Assembly (NCBI RefSeq): GCF_036785885.1
Contig: NC_092322.1
Location: 11,864,466 to 11,928,465, forward strand
Source: Coffea arabica
Lineage: Eukaryota > Streptophyta > Magnoliopsida > Gentianales > Rubiaceae
Length of the DNA: 64,000 nt
Direction: 5' to 3'
In this document: piece by piece, positions 1-13,854 of the stretch
Layout of the letters: each line of letters starts with the position of its first letter
Position numbering within the stretch: position 1 is the first letter of the stretch
Translations under genes and position numbers: made by a program
Notes under the pieces: generated by a model
What the model was told of the DNA's origin: nothing
Database searches by the model: none
Seen by the model: only the letters and a program-made list of their open reading frames with translations

Positions 1-3000
1 TTATTTAGGTGACATGAAATTCCTTACTTTAATTAACTAAAAAAAGAAGATTGATAGGGTGATTACATAGCCTAGGTGATTTGATTTGATCTATATCAAA
101 AGATCAACCAAATAAACGAAAAAAGATAGAAGGATGTGGGATGAACTGTCCACTTATTCTGCTCTTTAGTCTTTACTACACGCGTGCATTAACCTTAATC
201 GGATGCTTCAACCTAAGCCAACAGGATTATAGCTTTTAATCTTGCCAGGCAAATGCTGCGTCGTTGCTTTAAGTGCTATGATCAAGCACGTCCAGATCAA
301 AACTATGCATCAGCATATTTTGATCACAACTTAGGGGAATTAATTGCTGATATGTTTACGCCATAGCCGCCTCCAAGTTAGTGCTATAAGTTTCTCTTTT
401 CATACCAAAAAAATTTTGAGTACGTAAGGTGCGCTACGTGATGTACATGAATCATTCAATACCTTGTATAAAATTTTACGAATTATCTTGCATTTATGAA
501 AGTTGGCTGTTCAATTTAGTCACAAGTGGCATTCCCTATTAATTGTAGCAGGATTCGAATGCTCTACAGTTGCACCTACAACTACACTGCAGAGAACTTT
601 CATTTCAATGACTGGGATCGATCGATTGTAGTAGCCATTCATTATGCTTCTAACACCATAGCAGATTAAATTATGAAGAAGAGAATTGTTGAATATAAGT
701 TCTTCATTAACGGATTTCTGTGTAGGACTGCGACCTATATGACAAACTCTTCCCAGCCCAAGAATCATCAAGGTAGCCCTGCAAATCCTACTACAGTATT
801 GAGCATCAATTCCTGCATCATATATTTGATCACCTTGGCAAATATCCAGCAACAACCCCGTAGAATATATGCTAACAAGGGATTCCGATTGACCAAGCGA
901 TTTGTTCTTCCGAATATTGGACAAACTAAAACCTACCTATATTGCAAGGTCTACGCATGCATTTAGCCGAACGTATACCTTTCAAAGAATTCTTCACGGT
1001 TGACTGAATACATTGGTTAAGCCATAAAGTTTAAACCTTGACCAACTTATTACCTAAACTATTTGCTTTTCTCCCTCTCCCCCAGGTTGCTAATTAGTCA
1101 GTCAATTGTTGCCGAATCATGATCAACTATAAGTCGAAAAAGAATTATTTCTTTTGGGTTCACTTTTTAGCTAATGAGGTGTGAAGATTAGACACCCTTA
1201 AAATCACAAACAAATAAGAATCCGACACCAGAAAAGATGTTCTTCGAAGAATAGAATTAATCCAATTTATAAAAGTACTTCTTTTCAAAATTTTTTTTTT
1301 TGAGATTCTTGTCAAGAATTCTATTGTCAAATGCCGCGTGCCCAATGGAGAATGGAGAACACAACTCCAAACTCCAGCATCAGGGGAGTTTGTTTTGAGG
1401 GTTTGAAATTCCATTACTTGTGCAAACTGAATACATGGGAGATCAGAAGTTTTAGGTTGTGTTCTCGAACTTGCTGGTATGAATCACCTTAGTCGGAACC
1501 TTTCAAATAAAGACGTTGTTAAAAAATCAACCTTTTCTACGTCAGAAGATAGTAGCATGTAAATTAATTGATAGGGGATTTGGACCAAACATAGATGGAA
1601 CTCTATGTCCTAGCGGAGTCGCGTACCATTGGATTTTTTGCTTCAACAATCAAGGTTTTAAGAAAATTTTGGGTACTTCTTGGGTATTTGGTTATACCCA
1701 TTACCAAATTCCCGCACCTTTGAAGAGAATTAAGGATCAAAGACATTATAGCTTCCAAAACAATTTTCTTTTTTATTTTATTGGATTATATTTTTGCCTA
1801 ATAGCTTTTTGATTTTCTACTTTAATCTGTATCATGGGCTGCTTTTTTTTTTTTTTTTTCCAGCTCTTTCTTCTTCTTATTACATACATGTAAGAGATTG
1901 TTGTGCGAAAAATTAATTTTTCATTGAGCTCTCAGATTAGAAAATAAATGTTTTGAAGGTATCGGGGGATCTTCGATTTCTTTTCTCAAAGTACATTTCT
2001 CAACATATAAAAAACAAAACGTAAGCCTCTAAACCCTACAAAGTTTCTGATAGGAAAATAAGCAAATGTCACAGTTCTGTCCCTATGGTATCCAAGCACA
2101 AATTTGACAACTCTTCCTCTTGCTAAACATTTTTCATGGGCCAGTCGCCATTCTTGAAAATTGTGTAGCAATCTTTGAGGATCTCCATGGAACAAAATCA
2201 GATTATATGCTCTTGAGTTTTGACCATTTTTGTTGAATCCTTTAGAGGACTTCATTTTGTCCCGTGTGATGATATGCTGCTGGATTTTAAGGCCACTTGC
2301 ATAGCATTCCATTATTCTTCCAGAACGAAGATCACCGACCGTACAAAATAGCAACTTACTTTCTAACTTACTTTAGAGGGAGGGATTCATATTCACATTC
2401 AAGAAGAAAAACACCCCAAATATTTGGAGCTTTTGAAATGATTAATTAAAAAAAAAAAAACCGACATTCTTGGAGTAGATTCTAATTGTGATACGCACAT
2501 TTGGGCTATTACAACCAACGATCGTGACCCCTCCATGCTATTGTCTAGATTGAATCTTCCTTCGTTAAATAAAAGTGAACAGCCCAACATCAGCCCATCT
2601 CTACTTGGCCTGCGCTGATTTTAGCATCCACAGCATTTGAAGAGTTGCTTGCATCAAAATTTTGTAGGGATGTTTGGTTCTGGGAATTCACAGAGAGAAA
2701 GTGAATTAATGTGTTTGGATAGGAGATAATTCGGGTTGATTTTTTGAAAAAAGTGCAGGATAGGATATGAGATAAAAAGTTGATTGAAAAATATGTTTAT
2801 GATCCAAAGAGACAAGTTTTGTTTCGTCAAAATAGCTACGTTTGATTGATAGACAGAGGAAATAGAAAGGAGAGGCATACTCCAAAAAGCTGCAAGAACG
2901 AGAGAGAAAAAAATAATGGTGAAACCCAACTTTAATGGGCAAATATTTTCAGTCATTTGCCAGAGACACAAATTCCAAAAAAATGAGCGAAGGATTGCAG

Positions 3001-6000
3001 GCTATTTCGAAATTTAACCTTTGTGCCTAGGCCCATTTTAGTGGGCCATTATGGATATGAATCTGAAACTCGAGTATGTTTCTTGGATCATAGTTTGAAG
3101 TGAACCAGACCAACTCCGGCACCTTCCATTTTGGGTCAGTATGAGATGTAAGGACAGAAACAACGAAACATGATGACTCGGGTACCTTAAAGTGTCATTG
3201 CAAAGGTACAATTAATCAACTCTTTTTCACTGTTTTCTTTTTTCTTCATGAAAAGCAGGACTAGAATGGTGTAGAGAAATTTTCCATGGTCACCAAAAGG
3301 ATATATAAATTTCGGTGTTTGTTTAGAAGATTATTTGAACAAAGTTTTAGAATATTACTGTAACACATTTTGTGATCTGATTTATCTGACATTAAAACAG
3401 TATACAGAGATGAATTTATGATGCAAGGCAAAAATTATGCTATCCAAACATTCAATTTTAGCCCTACTTCCCTCGTTCCCAAAGTATCAACAAGAACTTG
3501 AGTATAACAATGCAAATTGAAATAAATCATCACTAACTGGACATAACTGGTGAGCTTCTCTCCTTCAAGTATACATTATCCAGACTGTATTAAATTTCGG
3601 CCAGCCCAGATGGTCTTTGTGGACTACGGATAGCTAAATGAAACATATATGGGCCTACTCTATCTTTAGCTTGATTCACCCTGTGGCATGCATTCCCATA
3701 GGACGTTAGCAGGGGCGTTTGAGATGTTTTCCAACAAGAAGCCATCGTAAACAGACCAAACAACACAATTCCATTGGAGGTCTGTTTTGCTCATTTCCAC
3801 AGCAAAGAACTGTTGCAACATTATTGTCTTTTTTAACCTGATTTAAAATGTCAAAGGACCGTCATTGATGAATAGTTTTTGCTATAAATTTTAGAAAAAA
3901 TGATTTAGAATATGACTACCACTTTATGAATGAAGTAACAATACTTTCCTGTGCCTGGTGGTTGGGGGTAGGAAAGATATGAAAAAAGGATGGGAGCGTA
4001 AAACCAAAAAAAAAAGTAATAATAATTAAAAAGGAATATAATATCACCCTTTTAAAAAAAAAATTCTAGCAAGAGAATGTGAGAATTAAGAAACAGGAAG
4101 AGAGAAGTAGGGTTTGAATTCGGAACCACTAACTCCAAGAATCTCAACCTTTAATGTCTCACTTCTTAATTCTTTATTCTTTCTTCTTCCCTTGATGGAA
4201 TCGATCGAGCGCCCTTTGCTATATGCTTAGGAATCTGGCATAGCTCTTTCGGGCAGTTTAGCATTGCTATGAAGTTTATTTATCTCCTCTAATTTTCATA
4301 ATCACTAGTACTTTTTCATATACTGAATGGTGGAAGTAGGACCTATGACCAATGGGAGTAGTGTTATACATCATCAAAAATTATGTCATAATCATGGAAA
4401 GAGAAATTTGATTTGAGAATATGTTTGTATCACGAGTTTTTCAGTGCTGTAAAAGCTTTAACTTTATTTCTTGTTCATGTAGTAATTAATTTTTAAGGAG
4501 AAAAGGGTACTTAGGGGGCAGAACAATTAGGAAAACATAAAAGTTCGCCATAGTTTCAAGGCCATTCTTTAAATTTTACAAAATTAAAGGAGGCAATTGC
4601 CTACCCTCGATATAATCTGGTTCCACCACTGCAATTGATGTTTAAGCTTATACGTTGTGGATAATCTCATCTTTACCACCTTTTGATGCGAAATTATTCG
4701 AAGACTGAATAGCTTCCATCAGTCTGTTGCTTGGATGGGGGCTGGATTGCTGATGATTTTAGTTGGAGTGGTTGTCAATATGCTTCACATTTCCATTTCA
4801 CAGCAATCCCTCCAGTAATAATACATTTTTGTTAAAGATGGATATTAGAGACTCCAACTGCAGAGAAAATAGAAGATAACGTTTTTTGGTAGCAGAACAC
4901 TAGAACGTGCATGTTGACATAACCCTTCACATGCGACGCATAACAACTTGCTTGTATTTGCAGGGAGATCCACTGACCATTATCTTATTTTTGGGTTTGG
5001 AACAATTCCTTTTTCCTCTATTCTGCAGAAATGGCGGACTTCCTCCAACCTTTTATCAATTGTGTTGCTTGCTTGCAATTTGGAATTAGGAAGAAAAAGA
5101 ATTGAAATGTTAAGGGGCAAAAAATAATGGCTTTGGCTGCCCAGAAAATGGAAAGAACAATTCCTTTTTTTTTTTTCTTTTCTTTTCTTTTCTTAACTGA
5201 TTACATAATTCAGGTTTCAAAAGGCGCCTAACTCCCAAAAACTTTTCTCTCCACCTTACTCTAACTGGAAGGGTACCAAGTAAGCAAGACAAAAAGACCA
5301 TCGATCCGCACTAAAGATGACTGCTCAAAAATAGAAAAAATAAATTACGTTAAAGAAGGTATAAGGTTCTTTGCTGATGAACAATCCTAATTGAGGTGCG
5401 TAGAGCCACCTCATGACCACCTCATCAATGCCTGTAAAGTGAAATGATCAAGTAGGGTCTTTAATTCTTGGCCTTTTCTTTTGGTAAATGATCAAGTAGG
5501 GACTTGATGATCTTTTCTTAAACCCTACAAACGAATGACTTTGTGATGCAATTTTTACACACTTTCACACTCCTTTTTTGGCCTCTTGCGTCATACTTCT
5601 CCTCGGACAAAGATAACTGTCAAGTATAGTATACATTCTCACAAAAAGAAGTTCTAAAAAATTACACAGAATGGGAATCCTCAAGGAGTAAAAAGGAAGC
5701 AAGAGAAATTCTGAGGCTTGGCTTTGAAGGATTCTTGATGATGATGGCCCGAGAAAGGCTTTTCAGAGTCACTTTCTTCTCTTAAGATTTTTGGCAGTAT
5801 GGACTTGTCCTTGCATGCAACTGCTGTGAAGAAAGAATAAGAATATGGAATTGAAGATCTTTTTGAGGTGGGGTGGTACCCTCCATCCTTGATCTTTTGG
5901 GAGGATAAGATAACGCAATTGTATTTTTCTATGACTGTAAATGTAGGCTCAAAAATAACCAGTCCTTTCGTTGTTCCCACCTGTCAGTGAAGGCTGTAGA

Positions 6001-6382
6001 GATAAGAAAATTGTTGTAGAAGAACCTCATCAGTTTGGCATTCCTCGATGCTTCTTCTTTTCTATCCTCTTATCTAATGCACAATTTGTCATGGTCCCTT
6101 CCGAAATGTAGTAATCGTTTTTGGTCGCGGGATTATCATTTGCGCCTAGGGTTAATTTTGACAATAGTCTCCAAAAACATAAAATTCTGTATGTCAGCAT
6201 TAAAAAGATGGTTGAAAAATAAATACAGCCGAATGATGTATTTAAAGAATTCAAAAACCTATTGAAAAGAAAGTGCCTGTAATTTGCAAAGAGGGCGTCC
6301 ACAAATAAAAAAGAGAACTAAATTAAAAAAAAAAAGAACTTTTTTATTCAGCAAAAAAGAAGTGGGACTAAAAAGGCGGGAG
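1..6382. other. Intergenic spacer, no supported gene
   Basis: AT-rich spacer with homopolymer runs. Several open stretches of 60-134 codons occur on both strands (for example 520-924 minus, 1516-1812 plus, 1986-2354 minus), but none shows a domain, a plausible splice context or a recognisable family, so none is called as a gene. A diverged copy of the dispersed 'tgtgtttggata' repeat lies at about 3314-3455, and another end of that family is at about 2709. I see no RNA gene here. Confidence 0.6.
3314..3455 (+). repeat. Diverged copy of dispersed MITE-like family
   Basis: The copy starts with a 'gtgtttg(g)' end, is followed by an 'agattatttga' block, a 'tactgtaacac' block, 'tttgtgatctgattt', then 'tgatgcaag', and closes with the inverted 'ctatccaaaca'. 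The same order of blocks recurs near 14.9, 43.6, 48.5 and 55.1 kb. I infer one non-autonomous DNA element family. No clean target duplication is visible at this copy. Confidence 0.5.
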
Positions 6383-7652
6383 TAAGGATGGCAACTCTCA
6401 GGCTATGTTTTCAGAATCGGACCGGATATCGATTCGGTCAAACTCAGGGGTCAATGGATTCAACCGGATTCGATAGGGGTTGAACCGCCGGTTGAACCGG
6501 ATGATGTCATAAATAAAATTTATTTAAAAATTAAAATATTATATGTAAAATACTTAATAACATGTTAATATTAATAAATGTATATTCAAATATATTTAAT
6601 AAGAAAATACAAATAAATTAGAGCAATCAAGTAGCAATTTATATTATTTAATAAGCATTAACAAGTTTAGAATTAAAATTATGGATTTAATTGAAAAATA
6701 ACAGCAAACTTTAAGACAACATTTATAAAGTATGAAATATTTGAGGTATGTTAATAATTTTTAACAACTTAAGGATCAAAACATCATATTAAAAATATTC
6801 TGCCCTTTCAAAAAAAGTTTTTAAAAAAAAAAAAGACCTAGTTCATTTTTCCTGTCAAATCTGATCAAACCCGGGTTTTGACCTGATTTGACCGAGTTTT
6901 TTATTTCCCGATTTTTAGGATTAACTCGGACCGGCCAACGGTCGAACCGGCCGGTCCGGTCCGAGTTTAAAAACAAAGCTCACTGGCACTTGCCATGCAA
7001 GAGGAGTCATGGGGCAGGGGGTGAGACGAGGCGAGTGCGATGGCAGAGGGAATTTTTCTCCCCCAGTTATAGACGAAGGGGAACAGGGGAGGATATCCCC
7101 TCCCTATCCCTTGTTTCTAATATAAAGTTTTAAAAAAATCAATATTTATATATAGTTTTATACATATATGCATTGTAACTATATATCAATAACGTTTGTG
7201 TGTGTATGTGTAATTTGTATGATAAAAATGATTATTTGATTATTTTTAGTTTACTTCAATTGTTTTCACATATTGTAAGTTGTTTAAACGAATTTGATGA
7301 TCATAAGTTTGGGTTTGCTATTAAAAATAGAGAAATGAATTAAAAAAATATCAAAGTTATTTTTAATCTTGATTTCACATTGAATATTTAGCTAAAAATC
7401 TAAAAAGTGACTTAAAATGTTGTTATTGATATTGTATAGAAATATATAAAATAATGTCAAAGAAAAATAAAAATTATAATTACACAACTGCAAGGTCACC
7501 TATTAGGGTATGGGTTAGGGTGAAGTAGGGGGCGAAGTAGTAAAAACTAAGGGACAAGGATGAGACAAGGCGGAAGGGAGGGAAAATTTTAGAGTACTAG
7601 GTGGGGGAGGGGAGGGATCCCTCGCCCCATCCTTACTCCATTGCCATCCCTA
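6383..7652. mobile_element. Composite hAT-like element remnant with G-rich subterminal blocks
   Basis: The left end reads TAAGGATGGCAAC and the right end, in reverse complement, TAGGGATGGCAAT, a hAT-like terminal inverted repeat. Next to the ends lie G-rich blocks (about 7000-7100 and 7500-7640) containing 'ggggag' and 'gaggcg' strings. They resemble the blocks inside the better preserved hAT-like element at 46.1-48.3 kb, which suggests one family. I found no convincing 8-bp target duplication, so the left boundary is uncertain and part of the element may have been replaced by the insertion at 6406-6975. Confidence 0.45.
6406..6975. mobile_element. Nested short inverted-repeat element with CCGG-rich ends
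   Basis: The left end (TGTTTTCAGAATCGGACCGG) is matched at the right by an inverted copy (TGTTTTTAAACTCGGACCGG in reverse complement). Subterminal sequence on both sides is rich in 'ggttgaaccgg'/'ccggccggt' motifs, while the core (6500-6840) is very AT-rich. This architecture is typical of small non-autonomous DNA elements. It lies inside the composite element 6383-7652. I saw no perfect target duplication. Confidence 0.5.
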
Positions 7653-8187
7653 ATGAGCAGTAGGCTGGGAGACTTAACAAGCGGGGAAGCTTAACCCTTT
7701 TTTAAAATAAGAAAGTTATTTTTGATATCCTCTATATATATTACAAAAGTTATTCCAATCTTATTAAAGTTAGTTACACACCGCAAACATGTTTCTATTC
7801 ACCCTTACAAGAAATTAAGCATATGTTTTGCCTCTTTGTGAATTTTTTAAATCTCAACCGCACCCTACATAAGTTCTTCCAAGGACTTTTGGGTATATTC
7901 TTGAAAGCAAATGATAAATGCACAACAATCCCTAACGTGTTAATGCAGCTTAAACATTCTCCAAAAAGATGAATAATTTCACAAATTAAAATAAAGATTC
8001 CATGTTATGACTAATCACAAAGATGCTTCACTTGATTAATCACACTTTTCTCTACCGTGAGTGGGTAATCACCCCAAAAATTAACAGCATCGGATACTTT
8101 CCAACACGAGGAAGAATGTGCAGTTCTGTCAGTCAGACCACTCCACAATTGGTAAAGCTTGTTGAATATGATTGACATGCAAGTAGG

Positions 8188-8226
<39 letters not shown>

Positions 8227-9628
8227 CCGGTAATAATCCTTTTTTTCAGTGATACACATTCTTGTATAATTGCTTATTGAGATGCTAAATTGATTCTTGA
8301 AGAAAGATTTATTGTCCAAGTAGAACTTTTCAAAGCATCATATATTTACTCAGATGGTGGCAAATTTAGGAGCTAAAAGTAAATTATAATGCAAAGCTCG
8401 CCGTATAATTAAATTTGAAGTTTTTATTCTTCGAGAAAAATAGATTAATGATGCAAAGACACTTCATTGTCTAGTCCTGTCGGTATTAACAAAGAAATTA
8501 TAACCCCAAACACTTGAAAAAAGCCATTGAAGACTAAAATCAGCTCCCCCATGAAGGCTATCGAATAACTAGAAATCCCAAGTACAAAATTAAACAAAAA
8601 GATCCGAATATTGAAAATTTCATTAGGGCCCTTTAGTTACCTCCTTTTTTTTAAAAAAAAAATCTTTAACTAAGTTTTGGCTCATTTTTCACCTTCAAAG
8701 TTTAAAAGTATATTTTGCGAGAAACTATTCACCTATTCTGCTAATTGAATCTAACAAAAGGGCATTTTTCTCTTTTCCTCCTTCTATTAAAAAGAAAGAA
8801 ATGAAGAAAAGGGCAGATGAAGACCGAATTATAGATGGGAAGTACATATATTAAATAATAGTAGTGAAAATTTTAAGGCACAAAATGAATAAAAGGTAGT
8901 AATGAATATGTCGCACTCTTCAATTTTATAGAAAAAGATGGTTGCTTGCTTATTTTTGTTTATCTTTCTGCACTAGACAAATTAACCCTTCTATAGTTTT
9001 GCTTCTCCAGTGAAGAGGACCACCTGAAACGTCGGCAATCCGAACATTTATGGTGACCTAGCACAAACTTTCTAGTCGTGTAAAAACAGGTGGAAGAAAG
9101 GTCGTAACTTGGCTATCACCAATTTTAAGCTTAATAAAATCCCACCAAGTTCTTGATAAATCTTCACCAAATTATGCGTCTCCTCCTTCAAAGGAAAAAA
9201 ATTATGCTTCTCCAGAGTAGTACTCTAAAACTTGTAGGTGTTACTTGCCATTTTTGAGATGTACAAGCTACTTAAAAAGATGTAATCAAAAGAAATATAG
9301 CACACACCATAATTTACATTAAACAAGGCTGATAGTACATTATACATGCATAGATATGCTTGGTTACATTAACTACAAAACCAAACGCATGCAGATAGAA
9401 ATATCTCCACTTGGTCATGCATAGATAAAAATGCCAGCAGACCACATATGGACAGAATAGACACTTCAGCACCACCACTAATCACTGGCTTCTGCAGATG
9501 TCAAAAAACCCATTGCGGAAAGCCATAGTTCAGACTCTACGATACTCTAGATTATTACAATATTAAAATCTTGACTAGAAAAAGAAAAGGAAACAAAAAA
9601 AACTAATACATGTATTAGATATAGTAAA
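7653..9628. other. Intergenic spacer 3' of the AP2/ERF gene
   Basis: No supported gene. It contains a TA microsatellite at about 8192-8224 and AT-rich low-complexity sequence. The 102-codon minus-strand open stretch at 8011-8319 runs through the TA repeat and is not called. The part nearest 9629 should hold the 3' UTR of the minus-strand AP2/ERF gene. Confidence 0.6.
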
Positions 9629-10789
9629 TTATAAAGCTGCCCAATCAATCTCCACTGAGGGGAACTTCTGCAACAAGAAATTCTCTGACTCGTCAAAAGT
9701 GGGCTCAGCAAAATCCAAGAAAGTTATTTCAGATTCAGGTGAAGACATTTCCAGTGATGATGTTTCATCAGATCTTGAAGGTGATAATGATGATGAGGTC
9801 TCCTCCACCTTAACATCCTCATTTCCTGGATAGACATATTCACTGTTCAATGAATCATCAAAGGTGTTTTCCACTTTTGGGATTGTCTGTACCCCAACCT
9901 TCTTCTGATGCTGCTCCCCTGTATTCCCCTGTTTCTGAGAATCGGCCAAGCTTTGACAAATGGCTTCAAGTTTAGCATCAACAGAGGAATGCAAAGGTTT
10001 GAAGTCACCAAAATCTTGGCTTAATTGATGCCGAAGGTTTGGAAAATTAAGCCTAGCAAACTCTCCTCTCAGCTTATAAGCAGCCTTATCATAGGCCAAG
10101 GCGGCTTCTTCAGCTGTGTCAAAGGTTCCAAGCCAAAGCCTAGTTCTGTTCTTGGGGAGTCTGATTTCAGCTACCCATTTGCCCCAATGTCGCTGTCTAA
10201 CTCCCCTGTAAAGCTTGGCGGGTTTTGGAGGAGTTCCGACTTGCTTCATTTGGACAGGTTTTGGGCCAAGAAAGCTCAAGGGGGAATGATTCTGGTGCTG
10301 CAATTGCCTTGTTGAGCTATAGTTTTGGAGGGACTGAGCAGCTAAGTATTGCTGTTGTTGATTTTGAAGTTTGATTTGAGCCTCGACTTGAAGGATCTGA
10401 TATGGGGTCAGATGGTTTAACCCAATTGAACCACCACCTGATTGCTCATCAAATCCCATCTCATCAAAGCTAGACAACCCTTGAGAAAACATGTGGGCTG
10501 TGGTTGGAACATATGAGGTAAAAGAAGAGTACATGTTGGGCTCAGAAGAGAAAGAAGAAGAGTCAAAAGGGTAGTAAGAAGAGCAAGAAGAAGAAGAAGA
10601 AGTTGACGGAGGAGAAAGAGAAGAAGAAGAAGAGGAAAAGGGAGAAGAGGTAGTAGTAGGAGAGGAGGGCAAAGAAGAAGCACCTTTCATAAAAGGTTCG
10701 AGTGCTTTCATCAGCTCTTCCCTCAAGGGATCTGATGATAATGAGAAAACAGGATTACTGTAACTGTAGATATCTATAGCAGTTGCCAT
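9629..10789 (-). CDS. RAP2-4: AP2/ERF transcription factor, RAP2.4-like (DREB subgroup A-6)
   Basis: Intronless coding region of 386 aa. One AP2 DNA-binding domain spans about residues 193-250, with the invariant [17 protein letters not shown] start, the WLGTF turn and the AAxKLRG helix, ending ARLNFP. This form is that of the DREB A-6/RAP2.4 group, which binds DRE and related promoter elements in the nucleus and acts in drought, light and redox responses. Other hallmarks are a conserved [13 protein letters not shown] block at about 122-135 ahead of a Gln-rich stretch, an acidic Ser-rich C-terminal region, and the terminal EIDWAAL. Residues 39-90 are Ser/Pro low complexity. The open frame extends upstream to a TTG; the first ATG at 10789 fits the family. 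A 5'-UTR intron is likely (10792-11040). The exact paralogue (RAP2.4, RAP2.13 or a relative) cannot be fixed here. Confidence 0.95.
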   Translation of the reverse strand: MATAIDIYSYSNPVFSLSSDPLREELMKALEPFMKGASSLPSSPTTTSSPFSSSSSSLSPPSTSSSSSCSSYYPFDSSSFSSEPNMYSSFTSYVPTTAHMFSQGLSSFDEMGFDEQSGGGSIGLNHLTPYQILQVEAQIKLQNQQQQYLAAQSLQNYSSTRQLQHQNHSPLSFLGPKPVQMKQVGTPPKPAKLYRGVRQRHWGKWVAEIRLPKNRTRLWLGTFDTAEEAALAYDKAAYKLRGEFARLNFPNLRHQLSQDFGDFKPLHSSVDAKLEAICQSLADSQKQGNTGEQHQKKVGVQTIPKVENTFDDSLNSEYVYPGNEDVKVEETSSSLSPSRSDETSSLEMSSPESEITFLDFAEPTFDESENFLLQKFPSVEIDWAAL

Positions 10790-10791
10790 AA

Positions 10792-11040
10792 CTGAGATCA
10801 ATAATTCAGACAAAAAAAAAAAAAAAAAAAAAAAAGAGATCTGAGCTGAAAAAAAGTTCGTGAAAAACTAACAACCAAGTCCTTGTGAACCAAAAAACTA
10901 ATGAAACAGGTGGTAGGAGAGGAAGAAAGAAAAGAAAAGGATCAAACAGGTTTCAAAATAAAGAACCTTTTGGTATCCTTGATAGTACTAGTAATATATG
11001 TACCTTCAAGAAAATGAAAGATCAAGAAACCAAAACTCAC
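10792..11040 (-). other. Probable 5'-UTR intron of the AP2/ERF gene
   Basis: On the minus strand a strong donor, CAG|GTGAGT, lies at 11040. A long T tract followed by TGATCTCAG gives an acceptor at 10792, two bases before the ATG codon. Splicing would remove 249 bases of leader, including the poly-T run. This is inference from the splice signals only; it needs transcript evidence. Confidence 0.5.
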
Positions 11041-11620
11041 CTGAGGGATAGGGGAAAAAAAAAAAAGACCCTCTTAGTTGTTTTAATCAAACTAGAAGCA
11101 AAAGAAGAGCTACAAGAAACTATACCAAAGTTACAAGAGAAAACTGGATCTCTATTCTGAATCACCTGGCTTTCAAAAACACCCTTATAGGGGGTTTGCT
11201 TTGAGATTTTCTGCAGCTGAAGTTTGAGTTCAAAATCAAGAAAAAAACAAACCAACCCTTAAAATTTTGCAGTACAACAAATTTCTTGAAAGACAGACGA
11301 TGACAGAAAGGGATCTCAGAAGCGGGATGTTATAAAGAAGGGGGAAAGGAAAAAGAAGGAAAATTAGCAAATGCACAAAAAAAAACTCTCAAATTTTTCT
11401 GTGGCCTCACTTAAGATGTCCACTCTTGCATATGGTTGTGACTCCCATGCTTCTATATAAAGGCCAAGACTGCGGCTGGTACACACAAGATTAATTATTT
11501 TAATCTTGAATTGTTGATTTCTTTAGTATTAAGTCCGCTTTGGGTTGCTTAATTATTCTACATTCTTGTCAAACTTCTAGAGATACCTTCTATGAAAGAG
11601 AAAGATCCAATGGGTTAGTG

Positions 11621-11677
11621 ACACGTGAGGAGCTCAATGAAATGTAGACTGGCAGGTGCCAGTTAAGATCCACGTGG
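11621..11677. promoter_or_regulatory. G-box/ABRE pair upstream of the AP2/ERF gene
   Basis: Two ACGT-core sites lie about 50 bp apart: ACACGTGA at 11621-11628 and the palindrome CCACGTGG at 11670-11677. They sit about 0.6 kb upstream of the putative first-exon donor of the minus-strand AP2/ERF gene. Such sites bind bZIP (ABF/HY5) and bHLH (PIF) factors, consistent with the known ABA and light responses of RAP2.4-type genes. Function is inferred. Confidence 0.5.
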
Positions 11678-13819
11678 AGATTTTTTATTAGATGGTGAAT
11701 GTAGTTGACTGCTAGTAGGCAGTCACCTTCAACTTTGGGAACCAAAATGGTAGTAGCATGGTATACGAGGACCATTTTTTTTTTTTTTGGCCTTTCGAGG
11801 ATGTATACAAGTTTTTGTCCTTTCTATTTTTTTTGACACGCCTAGATTATGACACCTAAACTCTCATAAAAAAAAAAAAAAAAGGTAAAAAAGATTATAA
11901 CACGCAAATGTGATGAAAAGAGTTTAGGAATTTTGACCTCTTAATTTAGCAGCATGATGATCAGGTGGCTAAGGGAGGACTCCCTTCACTGTCAGATTAA
12001 AGGTTTAAAATCAAGTTTAAAATTTGAATTTTGAACTTGACAGTTGAAAGCGAGATAGAGGGGTGAGAAGATTAAAAAAAAAGACCAGTTGATCACCAAC
12101 CTGAAGCAAACTTGGCCATTGGATTACATGAAAGGAGATTTTTCATATGAACCACAGCTTTAGCTATCATCCCATGGAGCAGATTTTGATAGTATAAGTC
12201 TAACTTGGCCCTAGCTAAGATGAAGAATAGGAAAAAAAAAAACATGGAGTCATGGACCAGTTTCAATTTCATTGGCTCTTTTTAGATGGGAAATGGGTTT
12301 TGGCATAATCGCACACCACCAACTTTTGTAGAGGCCACAGACAAGTCCAAGATTCGCATTCCACTATTACCAAATTCTGTTTACACGAGGTAAAATGATA
12401 CTGCTACAACTTTAGAATCTTTTTTCACAAAACTAAAATTTGAGTTGGTGAACCTCATTTGTAACATCCATTTCTTCATATGTAGCAAATGAAGTTCCTC
12501 CAAAGTTTATTTAATCATGAATAATTAGTTATCATCAAATTCAAATTTGGGTTTTGACAATCCTTTAGGGGGTACCCTTCAAGAAATAATTCATTTTGGA
12601 TTCTCAAGTTTGTTTTGATTTTGAATACAGCACCATACAACATGAATGTCCATGGATATTCTTTTTTTTTTTTTTCCTGCAACGATAGACCCTGTATTTA
12701 TTTTATTATATTCTATACTATGGGATAGGAGGAGAGCCTGAGGAGGCCCAGAGAAAAATCAGAAAGAACTGAATCACCTATCGACCCAAACGAACGCACC
12801 ACACACTCGTCCGATGATCACTTAAAGTGGTCTGCTACATTTAGTGCCAAATGGTGGGAAGCAAGGTGGTGGCCACCGAGCTCAGTGGTTCCATGGATAT
12901 TCATTACTACATGAATAACTCATCCCCCAACAGTCAACTGAATTTAAGAAAAGTAGTTAAGAAGAAGAAGAAGAAGTATGATTAGACTTGAAATTTGGTG
13001 CCTTTCAATAATTGAGTAAGAAATATGACATTCACCAATCAAGCAGCCTGGTTAGAAAACAGAAAATAGCCCACATCATCAGTAAGTCTTCATGGTCATG
13101 ATGGTGCTACATATTGCCCCAAGGTAAAGCGAGACATAGGATACGATTTCCCAATTTGCATTAATCATTTCTTATCCATTACCAAACCCCATCTAATTTT
13201 GTCATTAGCAAAAAGCAAAACCACCATTTTCTTGAAAGGATTAAGATGGATGGACGTGTGCCAAAGAGACAAAATACTTGTGGGATCCACGTCTACGCAA
13301 CGCAGGATTATATATAATTGTTGTCTATGTAAAGAGAAAAACCATGGATTAGGAGGGGAAGCGGTAGCGGTAGAAACTGCTGGCAAATAAGTCAAAGTTC
13401 ATGCGGTGAAGGGAAGTTAACAGTGTAGAGTCAGAATTGCAAAGAGAAAAGGAGAAAGAGAAGAATAAATCATAATCATCATTTTCCTACACGAAACTAT
13501 AGGGAAGGCAAAGAAGTTAATTTGAGTGCGACAATCCATCGTCAATTGCGGCGCCAGCGAGCCAACGAGAAAGCGGACGGAGAAAAGGACCCCTCGAAAT
13601 CAAATGCCATTGCAAGCTACTACTTTGATCCAGTTTTTACTTTTACGGTATCCCTTGTAAAATTTTGCATTCTTTAGATTTTTATGGATTTATTTAGCGG
13701 GTGCCTGTTCAGTTTCGTCCGTTAATTTTTCAGTGAAATAAAATTAAACTGAAAAGATATCTGACCGTACGCTCGTTAGAAAAATTTTCTTTGGTAGTTA
13801 TTTAGAGTATTGATTAGTA

Positions 13820-13854
<35 letters not shown>

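Noticed and set aside
520-924. 134-codon minus-strand open frame
   Set aside because: No recognisable domain, no promoter or splice context, and an opposing open frame overlaps it (673-966 plus). Chance opening cannot be excluded.
1986-2354. 122-codon minus-strand open frame
   Set aside because: No family resemblance and no supporting signals; composition alone is not evidence.
6383-7652. Claim of a target duplication for the composite element
   Set aside because: The 8-bp flanks (GGCGGGAG and ATGAGCAG) do not match, so the boundary is left open.
10025-10683. Open frames in other frames of the AP2/ERF gene
   Set aside because: Products are leucine- or serine-run artefacts of the low-complexity coding sequence; the AP2 frame is clearly the real one.
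12715-12900. tRNA- or SINE-like sequence near 'gagctcagtggttcc'
   Set aside because: A short A-box-like string only; no B box at the proper distance and no cloverleaf could be drawn.
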